NCBI GenBank assembly: GCA_950097015.1
Contig: CATNEN010000034.1
Coordinates: forward strand, 7,582,501 to 7,646,500
DNA length: 64,000 bases
Reading direction: 5' to 3'
Origin: Macrostomum hystrix
Lineage: Eukaryota; Platyhelminthes; Macrostomidae
How positions within the stretch are numbered: position 1 is the first letter of the stretch; each line of letters starts with the position of its first letter. This document shows positions 45,593 to 58,130 of the stretch, piece after piece. Both the position numbers and the translations under genes were made by a program. The notes under the pieces were generated by a model. It ran no database searches, was not told the origin of the DNA, and was given only the letters and a program-made list of their open reading frames with translations.

Positions 45593-46082
45593 AGGGGGGT
45601 GAAGGGAAGAGAGGTAGAGTGAAGGGAAGAGAGGGAGAGTGAAGGGAAGAGAGGGAGAGTGAAGGGAAGAGAGGGAGAGTGAAGGGAACAGAGGGAGAGT
45701 GAAGGGAAGAGAGGGAGAGTGAAAGGAAGAGAGGGAGAGTGAAGGGAAGAGAGGGAGAGTGAAGGGAAGAGAGGGAGAGTGAAGGGAAGAGAGGGAGAGT
45801 GAAGGGAAGAGAGGGAGAGTGAAAGGAAGAGAGGGAGAGTGAAGGGAAGAGAGGGAGAGTGAAGGGAAGAGAGGGAGAGTGAAGGGAAGAGAGGGAGAGT
45901 GAAGGGAAGAGAGGGAGAGTGAAGGGAAGAGAGGGAGAGTGAAGGGAAGAGAGGGAGAGTGAAGGGAAGAGAGGGAGAGTGAAGGGAACAGAGGGAGAGT
46001 GAAGGGAAGAGAGGGAGAGTGAAGGGAAGAGAGGGAGAGTGAAGGGAAGAGAGGGAGAGTGAAAGGAAGAGAGGGAGAGTGG
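45593..46082. repeat. 20-bp purine-rich minisatellite
   Basis: About 24 units of GTGAAGGGAAGAGAGGGAGA. Each unit has a single pyrimidine on the plus strand. Variants AAAGGAAGA and GGGAACAGA occur at intervals of about 320 and 100-120 bp. Confidence 0.95.
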
Positions 46083-47079
46083 ATAAAGGTAGGGAAATTG
46101 GATAATCAGGTACCATTGTACCCTTTTGAAGGATACCTTGGAAGCAATTATATTATGTTGGGATAATTGTGAGTGCAAGGCAAGAATGTAACTGCTCTCA
46201 TTCACCTATTTTTCTTTACTGTTGACTTTTTAGTGCATTTAGAGTTAGCTCATCTCTGTCTCACATGAAGCTATCGTTCTATCGTGTGTTTCATCGGAAC
46301 TCACACTGAGCTGATTATATTTGTCTAAATAAAAATGGCATTACCTTTAAAAGGTCTAAATTTTAGATAAACTAAGACTACTGCTGCATGTCTGAACAGT
46401 TATTAGGTAAGTTGACTTCGTATTGTATGCGTTCGAATTAAAGTGAAAATGTGCAAATTGCTGAACAATGTTCTAAAGGCTACCGAATGGGTGGATTTCA
46501 TTTCAGTTAAAATAATCTTAAGGTTATTAGCCCAGAGCTGCACAGCTTGACATCACCTTCGGTCCGGGCCCCAAGTCAATTCTTCAATATTAACACCTGC
46601 AAGTGCACCCGGACTGTCTAATCACAGTCAAGGGTCCGATAACAATTATAACGGCGGCTCTCTTTGATGTGTATAGAAGTTCTGATAATAATATTAACAC
46701 GGCGGCTGCGATAGATGTGTTAGATGTTTTATCCGGGTTTTACAAACAGTTATATTGTCCCCGATTGCGCAATTGAACTAACTTATGCTTTATATAGTAC
46801 CATCCTTGTACGATAGTTCATGCCCACAGAATTCTGCTAAGTCCCATCGATTCACAAGCTATAGTATTGATCTATTTCATTTGCCAGCCTCCGACAAAGT
46901 AAATACAAGGGAGAGAGTGCGATGTGTTCTCAACTGAACTGCTCAAGAAGAATGAACAGCATCGAATTGTGCTCAGGACTCTAAATAGAGTTGCTGTATA
47001 ACAGAGTCTATTCTCGGAGGAACTGCAATGGAATCCGCCATTATCCCGTGTCTCTTACCGTCTTCTCTGTCGCCTCAAA
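46083..47079. other. Intergenic, upstream of the Gfi1-type gene
   Basis: Unique sequence without a recognisable gene; probably regulatory territory of the gene starting at 47672. Confidence 0.4.
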
Positions 47080-47420
47080 ATTCGGTCCCGCCAACCGCCA
47101 ATAGCTCAGATCCTGAAAATGCTTCCAATCCCGACCGGTGGGTTGGGGAATCGCAGTCCGTTGCTTGCCCGCCCAATCCGTGCTTGAATCGCGTCTCTCC
47201 GATTCCGAGGGGGGCGGGCACCAGGCGGCTGGCCCTGATTGGTCGGATTGCGGCTGGCACTGGTTGGGGCCCCAGTCACTTCCCCTCCCCCACGGCGCTC
47301 TCTCACTCTCGCTCAGGCCCCACTCCTCCAACACAATCCGAGCGCGGCGGAGGATGGGGCGGCGCAGGTCCGCCAGGCTTGGAGGGGTCTGGGGGTGGGT
47401 GGGCCTGCTACCAACATTTT
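47080..47420 (+). promoter_or_regulatory. GC-rich, CpG-containing block, candidate promoter
   Basis: A GC-rich island in an AT-rich surround, 250-590 bp upstream of the first coding exon. It contains several CCAAT-type boxes in either orientation (CTGATTGGTCGGATTG, GCACTGGTTGG) and GGGGCGGG-like GC boxes. Overlapping ORFs on both strands have no domain and are explained by composition. Confidence 0.4.
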
Positions 47421-47671
47421 ATAAGTTTGGCCTAACTTGATTGTCGCTAATAGCAAATCTTATTTAGCCAACAGCTCCCGTATCTGCAGCACTGCTTCCG
47501 TAGACTCAGCACTAACTTCTCTGAGCTAGCTACTTCTTCCCTTCTTGAGCAAGACACTTCACCTTTGACTCAGCCAATACATTGGCCTCTTCAAACATTT
47601 CTCCCTACACTTCTGCCTAGCTACACAGCTTTCCCTCCTCCTTCGCTTTCAATATTCACTCTTTTTGGACA

Positions 47672-48648
47672 ATGAGCAGTGCTGGGAGTCAGCAGCAGCA
47701 GCAGCAGCAGCCACTGCAGCTGACAGTGAACGACAAGAGGATCAAAGGTAAGCCGTTTTTTCTACTCGTACTTAATTTCGATATTAGTCTGGGAACGGCG
47801 GGGACGATTTCTGCAATCAATGTGTCAACAGTGCCGCACATGATAGCCATTGTCGCTAGCAAGTGATTTTTACTCTTCCCGGGCCCTGAGACGAGTTGAG
47901 AAGACGGTCTCATAACTCCATGGCTTAACAGCTGTCAGGCGGGCCCGAAGCTATAGACAGATTTTTGGAGATTGAGAAGTGAAACTTATTGCGTTTATAA
48001 CTAAGATAATGTCTGAGTGAGGTATTGACGGATAAATTTTGTACAGACTTACTGAATTCATTCGATTTCAACGAATGGGATTGCTGCACAATGAACCCGT
48101 AATCAATGTTAGTTGGAGCATGACATTGCTCCTTGCAATAATATGGAACTTTGGATAGCAGCCAAATATACGTAGTTTAAAATTTTAACGTGCATGCCCT
48201 GCATGAAAATATAATTCGAAGCAATAACCCATACTCACAAAATACAAGCGTGCAATGTTTGATGGCCAGGGAAATATTCGGTGCAAAAAATACTCACACC
48301 CGGCGTGCCGCTCTGCTCACCCCCCCTAGACACGTGGGAGTATACAAATAGGCATCAATAGGCATCAGTAATAGTGCTTTCTGATCAACAATGCTGCGCC
48401 TATACAATGCATCACCAAATATTATAGCGAAAAATGAGTTGCTGCTCATAAAACATTTGTCCGAATTTATTCAACACGCTTATTGTTCTCAATGCGATCC
48501 AAACAGGCGAGCCTTCTATTGACAATGCCCATTCCTGTGGGACGCTGAGCTCAACGCATGCGCCGCCTCCTGCCGCTCCGCTGCCGCCCATGCCGTTCCC
48601 GGCGATGGCCGCAGCGGCAGCTGCCGCAGCAGCCGCAGCCGCCTTTCA

Positions 48649-48679
<31 letters not shown>

Positions 48680-51600
48680 TCGCCGTCGGGTTCAACTGGA
48701 GCCTCGGTGACGCTGCCCTCTCTGCCGGCTCCCTGGCTGTGCTGGCCAAACTATGCCGCGGCAGCGGCAGCCGCAGCCGCGTTGTTTGGCGGCAAGGCAG
48801 CTCACGGTGGGGGAATCAGTGAGTGCAGTTTTATTTTTATTGTCCGTTAATATTCTTAATTACATGTTTTAGCTTCAAAAATGAAATAACAAACTGTTAG
48901 ATATTGTATATAGATGAATTGTCTAGTCAAGTGCTCCCATTGTCGGACATTACCGATGACGATAACTAATTGATGATATTGGCTAAACTTAAACTTATTG
49001 TTAAATATGACACCAAATAATCAAGTACAACTATACAGCTACCGTTTATGCATTTATCGGGTCAGGACTGCAGTGTTAGTAGGTACAACCTTGGGAGTTT
49101 TGTTTGGACCCAATTTCCTGACGCCAATATACCTAAGTGACAAGGAAGACAGTTCGGAGACAAATTTATAATTGAATGGAATTGGTGCAGCCAGAAGTGG
49201 GCGATGTAGGAATTTTTCACCTGCTTGGGGGCTGCTGCCGCACTTGACTCCAAATGGGAAACAATTTTTCTGCTTGTTGGATTGCCGTTTCTGACCATAA
49301 TACGGCCGCCTGCTTGTGCTGCTGCTGCTGCTGCTGCTATTTAGGAGCCATTCGAATCCTGAGTGATTTCTCCGCAGTCAAGGCTTCCTCTTTGTTCGCC
49401 AACACCATCTGTCTGATCAGGGAGGAGAAATAATCAAGTTTTTTTTCAGACAATCATTGTGGATTTGTGTACTCGTACTGGGAGAATCGGGTAGTGTAGC
49501 GAAACTGCCACGCTGCTGGAGGTGTTGCAATGTCCGCAGAGAACCTGATGCTGCATCCGAGTGATGAAGGATCCAACGGGATGCTGATATGCCGGTGCGA
49601 AGTAACTGGGGCAATTTCAGGCGTGATGTGGCATCCTCCCCTCTTGTTAGGGGAAATACGCAGCGCCATGAGAATGGATACTTATATGCAGTTCTGTTGT
49701 TGCTAGGCTATTGCTAAAACAACTTTTCTTTAAGTGTGTGTAGATTTTTCGCTATATAAAACAACCTTCCTCATTGGATTCTTCAGTCAAGCCATCGCTT
49801 CTTGGATTTGTATTCTTTTAAATCCAATCCTATCTTTTCAACGAAGTTTTAGGAATGTCTTAACGCGCGCAGATAGCATAGCAACACTGCAGGAGTTGCA
49901 TTTTATTGGGAGAGAAGAGAACGAATGGTTTCAAGGAATCGGAGCAGCAATATTTTTGGGAATGTCTTTGAATCAACGAGAACGAAAGAAGCCAGCGGGT
50001 GGCGTGGCAAATCTTTAAATTTGTCTTATGCGACAAAAAATCGGATTGCAATGATAGAAATCAGTGTGCGGAATTGAATGCGTTACTGATTAATTGCAAC
50101 ATTCGGCATTCATAAACAATAATGGGATAAAACCGATGTTCTCAAGTCGGGGGCAACCAGCTGAGCCTGCATGCATGCGCAGACTTATAGCGGCTATTTA
50201 ACGGAGCCTGTAACATGGAATGTGATGCAAGGAGTGTGCATGAATATTCCATATACATGAGGGCGAGTGGCATGGGATCACCCGCCAAGCCACCCGTCCA
50301 AGAGGTCTCTAAGTCGCCCAGAGAGCGAGTCTCCGATTTCAAAGCCCGATGTCTATGGTCCAACAACTGTTGGATGCGGGCCCGCAGCTTCTTTGACCTT
50401 GCAAATTAGGCTTCCAACGCCCTTCCTGCCTATACACATAGGCCTCTATAATGTGAGCAGGTTGGCGTGAACCCCGATTAAAAAAGACAATGATGCGGGT
50501 CCCACCGTCTCGCCTTAGAGATCGACGATCTCGATCTGACGGACTCAAATCGTGGGGGGCTTCTCTGTGGATACCAGCGAGTTTTTTTCCGATTCAATCT
50601 GCAACACAACACGGCAAAGTATCGCCTAATTAGTGAATCACAATGAGCCCACCTCCGCTTGTTTGAAAACAGCTCCGCTGCCTCCGGTGACTTCGGCTGC
50701 CGAGCTGCACGAAGCTGCTTCCTTCCAGGCGGCGCAGCAGATGCGCGGCCTCCTGGAGTACCAGGCCGCTCTGAGGCACATGCTGGGAGTCGCGAGCCTG
50801 GGAGCGCCCCCGCCGCCTCAGCAGCAGCTTCCGCTGCCGCCGCCGCCGCCACCTCAGCCGCATCAGACAAGCCAGCAGCGCCTGATTGGGCAGCAGTCGA
50901 ATTTCTGGTACCAGGCGCCTTCCTCGCTGGTGCCTCCGCCGCCACCACCGCCGCCGCCTCCTCAGCCGAACCCGTCGTCGTCATCAGCAGCCGCCGCCTT
51001 CCCTCGTCATCATCAGCAGTCAGCTGGCCTCGCCGGCTTCTGCGAGCACCACCGGCATTCGCCGTCGATCCTGACTGCGCGAGAGACCGATTCGCTCAGT
51101 CCGGCAGACCACAAGGATCAGAACAGTAACGAGGACAGCCTGAGCAGCTGCGCCTCAACCAGCGGCGGCGGTGGCGTCGGCACCTTCCAGTGCGTGAAGT
51201 GCAACAAGCTCTTCTCCACTCCGCACGGCCTTGAGGTGCACGTGAGACGGTAAGCATTATTTCTACACCTTTTGTTCTCTCTGCCATTCTGCTAGACTTC
51301 ACAAGCGCATAACTGTACACCTGCGGCCCACCCGTCAAGCAGGTCCCACTCCGGCAAACGGCCCTACGAGTGCGAGGTGTGCCAGAAGACATTCGGCCAC
51401 TCGATCTCGCTGTCGCAGCACCGGGCCGTCCACTCTCAGGAGAAAGTATTCGAGTGCAAGGAGTGCGGCAAGACTTTCAAACGGTCCAGCACGCTGAGCA
51501 CCCACCTGCTGATTCACAGCGACACCCGGCCCTACCCGTGCCAATACTGCGGCAAGCGATTCCACCAGAAGTCGGACATGAAGAAGCACACCTACATCCA

Positions 51601-52943
51601 CACAGGTGAGTTGTTGCGCGGCCGCACGTTGTTGCCAGCTTATAAACGGTTCTCTCTCCATCTTAGAAGCGGAAGCGTAGAACAAAAATAGTATAAAAAA
51701 TCCGCCCTCATTGGCCAGGTGATTCCAACCGGGTGCCGGGGCCCAACACCTGAGGGATCTTTTTTTTCACTCTTAGGAGAAATCCCAATTCCTTGGACGC
51801 CTCGATCAAACGACCCTGCAATGGGGCAATTGAACCACGTGTCACCGCACACCCAGCCAACGTGTTGTGATGCGGGCAAAGGGGGACCGCTCTCTCCGTG
51901 AAAAAACTCCTCACCGACTCGGGACCAAACAATTAATTAGCCCTCCGCCTTTGCCCGGAAAACGATTCGCAAAGTCCCGCTGGACCAGGTTCCTTCTGCC
52001 CGCATTGTAACTGAACACCTATTGAGCGGACTGTCCCACCCCATGATTAACCTGTGGCCGTCAATCCGGGACACGCCCACCAATTTCTAACATCCCAATG
52101 CACGTGCGCCCATCCCTAATAGTAGCGCCTGAATTCAGACAGAGGCCAGACAAAATATCGCACCTCAATGGCATAAAATCTGATTCGAGAAGCGGTGAAA
52201 CATTCGCAGCAATGTCTAATGCAATCATACCGCCAGCGAGCTGCAATCTGTTGTATGTGGGGTCGGCTTGGTATGTATGCGCAATGCACACACTTCATCT
52301 GGGATAGATAGCCAGCGAGTGGGAGAAATGGGAATGAGGAAAATGGGGATCTCCCGCATTCTCCAAACATAGCCAAATCCGAAACGTGCCCCCCCGATAG
52401 CACTCAACAATTTCCACCCCTGTCAATTTAGAGACTGCGAGGCACACGATAGCCGCGACCTCCTCCCTGATCCCCAATCTCTCCGCCCTCTTGTCCCGCC
52501 AGATGCAGCGCACGCCAATACTCAGTTTTTATCCCGCATGCAGTTTGAAGCAGCAGACAATGAGAAAATTGGATTTCCAGACGGGACAAGGCAATTCTGT
52601 AGGCCTCTCGAGGCGAAGTGAAATCCCAGTCTCAACCGCGCCAATAATTCTCCCATCCCGCAGGCGAGAAGCCTTACAAATGCGTGCAGTGCGGCAAGGC
52701 CTTCAGCCAGTCCTCCAACCTGATCACGCACAGCCGGAAGCACACCGGCTACAAGCCCTTCACCTGCGACCAGTGCGGCCGCAGCTTCCAGCGCAAGGTC
52801 GACCTGCGCCGGCACACCGAGACGCAGCACGCCTGCCCGGCCGGGCCCGACGCTGCCGCCGTCGCCGCCGCGGCTTCGCCCAGCCCTTCGCCGCTGCCTC
52901 CGCTGTCTAACCCGACCTCCTCTATCGGTAGGCGGTTCTCTTC

Positions 52944-52975
<32 letters not shown>

Positions 52976-53064
52976 TGTCGTACTCGGTGGACAGCATCCT
53001 GAGCAGGAGTGACAGTTCAGCAGCCGCCAGCGGAGATTCCACCGCGATGGCGGCGATGGCTTGA
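47672..53064 (+). CDS. GFI1: Gfi1/Senseless/PAG-3 type six-zinc-finger transcription factor
   Basis: Five coding exons: 47672-47747, 48507-48818, 50673-51249, 51343-51605, 52664-53064, about 542 aa, phases consistent. Another in-phase acceptor at 50634 would add 13 residues. The N-terminal half is low complexity: polyQ after the ATG, polyA, polyQ, polyP. The C-terminal half has six C2H2 fingers, starting [19 protein letters not shown], then [76 protein letters not shown] and [19 protein letters not shown], linkers included, almost residue for residue the Gfi1 order. Known relatives are nuclear repressors (AATC core sites) in sensory-neuron and blood-cell fate. No N-terminal SNAG motif is present, as in fly Senseless. 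About 75 residues with polyA and polyQ follow finger 6. Confidence 0.95.
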
Positions 53065-53395
53065 ACAGCGCGCCTCTAACTCCTTTAGTGACTCAGCATA
53101 GCGACTTGAGACCCAACTTTCTGTCTATGGCCGGGACTACTCTCTCGTATTATAGATCGCATCTTTTTATTGCCCATTTTGTCAAAGCATAGAAAGATTC
53201 CCAGTAAGTTGAACGGGAGCTCACGAAATAGAATTTTAGAATCCCATGCATGGAGAACACAGCATTATTTATTACACAGCAGCTTTCTCTTTCGCTTCTA
53301 GCAAACAAAGAGCTGCATACAACGGACAAAGACTGTTTCCCATCACCATGCATCATCAGATGCGGGCATGAGGGCTAACCATTTCATGTTTTTAT

Positions 53396-53401
53396 AATAA
53401 A
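53396..53401 (+). terminator. Candidate poly(A) signal of the Gfi1-type gene
   Basis: AATAAA about 330 bp past the stop at 53064, in an AT-rich context (TTTTTATAATAAAAGG). Confidence 0.4.
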
Positions 53402-54540
53402 AGGAATTAAATTGCATCAATTCTTTAATGACACCAAAAACATAACTTGCGAGCAAGATTGGGAAAACAAAAATTTAAACTCGTCCCTTGAGCAACAGAT
53501 TGTAGGATATTGTGAAGGATATGCTAACAGTTTTGTTCTTTCTAGAAACCTACATTTTTTCTTCTCGCAATCTCTTGTCACTTTTCAAAGCAAAATTTAG
53601 CTGTTATTTGCAACTTTTTTCTTCTAAAATAGCTACTAAAATGCACCAACTTTGGTTAGATGAAATTGAACTTAACTTGCTTTTCCTTGTTGCAAAATGG
53701 TAAATGATTAAAAATATGAATATTTTATGTCAGTAGGTACTCTATGCCCACAGTGAAGAATGCTGTCTTCAACCCATGCAATCCTTGTTTGTTTTGTTGC
53801 TTTTTTTCTCTATATTTTGTCTCTACTATTGAATTGCTGTTCAGCGCACCACTGCGAACTATTGCTTGCATTCACGGAAATCCTTACTGACAGTCATCGC
53901 AGTGTCGTGCATATATGAAAATACACTTATATACACTAACTCGCAACAGCGATCTTTCTTCGTAATTTAAATGCATCAAACGAAAATGTTCGAAATGAAA
54001 AGTTAAAGAAGAAGAAAATCATTTCATTTTAGGCTGGCTTCATAAATAATTTCAAATCATTAGAAATGTAACTGCATGCTCATTGACAACCACTGCATGT
54101 ATTGCTTGCTGCCTGGGTTGCACGGTGTGAAGTTGCAGTTTGAAGTGGCCTTCTACGAGCGATAGTTTGGGTGTCGTCTCTACTTGCACCCAATGAGTTC
54201 CTCTCTATCCATATATTGCTTTCGTGTCCTAACAGAATATGGCATTGTTGAATTGCATTTTTCTTGCTAGCAGCGCGCGAGGGAAGTCTTGGGCTCAATG
54301 AGACGGACTGAAATAGAGACGAGAGTGTCTGAAGGCAGATGCTTTGAGAGGCCTCTGTTGTGAGTCTTAGATTGAGAGAGACAGTTGGGAAGAATGCAGA
54401 GTATAATAGGAGCTTCTATGAGCTAAATTGCTCCAGGGGTCAGTGGAAATACAGTTGTTGAAACACGAAGTGTAGAACTTGCAGACTATAGGGATTTAGT
54501 CTGTCGTATCGAGTCTGATTGATTTTCTGTGCACAGAAAA
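53402..54540. other. Intergenic or 3' UTR, no gene seen
   Basis: AT-rich unique sequence with short chance ORFs. Confidence 0.4.
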
Positions 54541-54712
54541 CTTATCAATAGCCAAGCGTCAGTTCCTCATGGCCAAGCTTCAGTTTCTCATAGCCAAGCT
54601 TCAGTTCCCCATAGCCAAGCTTCAGTTCCTCATAGCCAAGCTTCAGTTCCCCATAGCCAAGCTTCATTTCCTCATAGCCAAGCTTCATTTCCTCATTGCC
54701 AAGCTTCAGTTC
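54541..54712. repeat. 21-bp minisatellite
   Basis: Eight units with core CATAGCCAAGCTTCAGTTCC, ending in a TCATTGCCAAGC variant. A short plus ORF of repeated SQASVPH results from the 21-bp period. Confidence 0.9.
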
Positions 54713-55664
54713 GCTGTTCCGTTCTCAGTTCTAGTCTATAAGTTCTAAAGCAAGATTTCCCAACTCAGAAGCAAGCTCTGATAATGCTCCTTCTCAAATG
54801 CCACAAAAAATCCCCAGATTTTATTCGGTGGATCACACTGCGGGAAATAAAAAGTCGAGTTTTATTTTAGCATAGAAGCAGAGGTGTAAGTAAGAATTGT
54901 ACAAAGTTTTCAAATTTTATTCGCTTGCATTCAAGTAGTGTGATGCTAGTCCGGTTGATAGACAGCACCTACCCAACACCGAGCCTCCCCGTTAAACTCC
55001 GTGAATTATGCATGCGTACGCCCGCCCTCGAGACTTTGTAATCCGAGCGGATTACCAGCCACTTTAATCCGCCACCGCTCCGTTGGCTAATGGGCCACCG
55101 GATTATCGAGTATGCGCAAAGTTGAACAAAACAGAAAGCTGGTAATAAACGCAATGAAAACTTCGACCCAGTCCGTCGAGATGGGATCCGTGTCCGAAAA
55201 GCCGGCTCCGCCCCAGCCCAATGGTCCTTATGGCCCGTCTGGTTAATTCAGAATTTCATTATGATAATGAATGACAAGTATAAATTGAGTCCTATCTATA
55301 TAGCACCTGGACTAAGTCGCACGGCTATATGGCGGATATGCCGGAGCAACAATTCTTTTTGTTAATAGTAACCAATGACCAACTACACGGAGGTCGAAAT
55401 ATATTTTAGAGATTAAGCGGATGGATACGAGAGAACACAGGAGGCATAGGAAAAGCATGGAAATAAATATGAAATAGTCGGCACTCAGAGTCTGTCTAAT
55501 GGCTCTTGGCTTCCTGTGGGCTTAATTGCAGAAGACAATTTTCAGACACTGCATTTTCAGAATGGAAAAAGCGACTCTAGCAACTGAACGAAATACCGAT
55601 ATGGAGCACGAAACCAACTGCACAGCTGCCAACTGCCCCCCATCATGTTACAATTGCCTCCACC
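54713..55664. other. Intergenic, no gene seen
   Basis: Unique sequence. A somewhat GC-richer patch at 54960-55230 has no recognisable ORF. Confidence 0.4.
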
Positions 55665-58130
55665 CCACATTCCCTTATCTGCCATCCTCCACCCCACTCT
55701 CCCCTTATCTGCCATCCTCTCCCCACTCTCCCTTATCTGCCATCCTTTCCCCCTATCTCCCCTTATCTGCCATCCTTTCCCCACTCTCCCTTATCTGCCA
55801 TCCTCTCCCCCTATCTCCCCTTATCTGCCATCCTCTACCCCACTCTCCTTATCTGCCATCCTTTCCCCCTCTCCCCTTATCTGCCATCCTCTCCCCACTC
55901 TACCCTTATCTGCCATCTTCTCCCCTCTCTCCCTTATCTGCCATCCTCTCCCCACTCTCCCTTATCTGCCATCCTCTCCCCACTCTCCCTTATCTGCCAT
56001 CCTTTCCCCCCTCTCCCCTTATCTGCCATCCTCTACCACACTCTGCCCTTATCTGCCATCCTCTACCCACTCTCCCTTATCTGCCATCCTTTCCCCCTCT
56101 CCCCTTATCTGCCATCCTCTCCCCACTCTACCCTTATCTGCCATCTTCTCCCCTCTCTCCCCTTATCTGCCATCCTCTACCCACTCTCCCTTATCTGCCA
56201 TCCTCTCCCCACTCTACCCTTATCTGCCATCCTCTCCCCACTCTACCCTTATCTACCATCTTCTCCCCTCTCTCCCCTTATCTGCCATCCTCTACCCACT
56301 CTACCCTTATCTGCCATCTTCTCCCCTCTCTCCCCTTATCTGCCATCCTCTACCCACTCTCCCTTATCTGCCATCCTCTCCCCACTCTCCCTTATCTGCC
56401 ATCCTTTCCCCCCTCTCCCCTTATCTGCCATCCTCTACCACACTCTGCCCTTATCTGCCATCCTCTACCCACTCTCCCTTATCTGCCATCCTCTCCCCAC
56501 TCTCCCTTATCTGCCATCCTTTCCCCCCTCTCCCCTTATCTGCCATCCTCTACCCCACTCTCCCTTATCTGCCATCCTCTCCCCACTCTCCCTTATCTGC
56601 CATCCTTTCCCCCTCTCCCCTTATCTGCCATCCTCTCCCCACTCTACCCTTATCTGCCATCTTCTCCCCTCTCTCCCCTTATCTGCCATCCTCTACCCAC
56701 TCTCCCTTATCTGCCATCCTCTCCCCACTCTCCCCACTCTACCCTTATCTGCCATCCTCTCCCTACTCTACCCTTATCTGCCATCTTCTCCCCTCTCTCC
56801 CCTTATCTGCCATCCTCTACCCACTCTCCCTTATCTGCCATCCTCTCCCCACTCTCCCTTTTCTGCCATCCTCTACCCACTCTCCCCTTCTCCACCCCAC
56901 TCTCCCCTTATCTGCCATCCTCTACCCCACTCTCCCCTTATCTGCCATCCTCTACCCCACTCTCCCCTTATCTGCCATCCTCCACCCCACTCTCCCCTTA
57001 TCTGCCATCCTCTACCCCACTCTCCCCTTATCTGCCATCCTCTACCCCACTCTCCCTTTTCTGCCATCCTCTACCCACTCTCCCCTTATCTGCCATCCTC
57101 TACCCCACTCTCCCCTTATCTGCCATCCTCTACCCCACTCTCCCTTTTCTGCCATCCTCTACCCACTCTCCCCTTATCTGCCATCCTCTACCCCACTCTC
57201 CCTTATCTGCCATCCTCTACCCCACTCTCCCCTTATCTGCCATCCTCTACCCCACTCTCCCTTATCTGCCATCCTTTCCCCACTCTCCCCTTATCTGCCA
57301 TCCTCTCCCCACTCTCCCCTTATCTGCCATCCTCTACCCCACTCTCCCTTATCTGCCATCCTCTACCCCACGCTCCCATATCTGCCATCCTCTCCCCACT
57401 CTACCCTTATCTGCCATCTTCTCCCCACTCTCCCCTTATCTGCCATCCTTTCCCCACTCTCCCCTTATCTGCCATCCTTTCCCCACTCTCCCCTTATCTG
57501 CCATCCTCTCCCCACTCTCCCTTATCTGCCATCCTCTACCCCACTCTCTCTTATCTGCCATCCTCTACCCCACTCTCCCTTATCTGCCATCTCTACCTCA
57601 CTCTCCCTTATCTGCCATCCTCTACCCCACTCTCCCATATCTGCCATCCTCTCCCCACTCTCCCCTTATCTGCCATCTTCTCCCCACTCTCCCCTTATCT
57701 GCCATCCTCTACCCCACTCTCTCTTATCTGCCATCCTCTACCCCACTCTCCCTTATCTGCCATCTCTACCTCACTCTCCCTTGTCTGCCATCCTCTACCC
57801 CACTCTCCCTTATCTGCCATCCTCTACCCCACTCTCCCTTATCTGCCATCCTCTACCCCACTCTCCCTTATCTGCCATCTCTATCTCACTCTCCCTTGTC
57901 TGCCATCCTCTACCCCACTCTCCCTTATCTGCCATCCTCTACCCCACTCTCCCTTATCTGCCATCCTCTACCCCACTCTACCCTTATCTGCCATCTTCTC
58001 CCCACTCTCCCCTTATCTGCCATCCTCTACCTCACTCTCCCTTACCTGCCATCCTCTACCCCACTCTCCCCTTATCTGCCATCCTCTACCTCACTCTCCC
58101 TTATCTGCCATCCTCTCCCCACTCTCTCTC
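55665..58130. repeat. 28-30 bp pyrimidine-rich minisatellite
   Basis: About 85 units of CTTATCTGCCATCCTCTACC followed by CCACTCTCC, with length variants of 27-30 bp. Multi-unit blocks recur, for example 56035-56300 at 56430-56780 in changed order. Open frames of 860-879 codons are artefacts of a stop-free unit. Confidence 0.95.

Noticed and set aside
47028-47440. Overlapping ORFs of 61-135 codons on both strands
   Set aside because: Explained by high GC; no domain, and the block fits a promoter better.
50478-50984. 168-codon antisense ORF
   Set aside because: Shadow of the GC-rich, Pro/Gln/Ala-coding exon 3 of the Gfi1-type gene.
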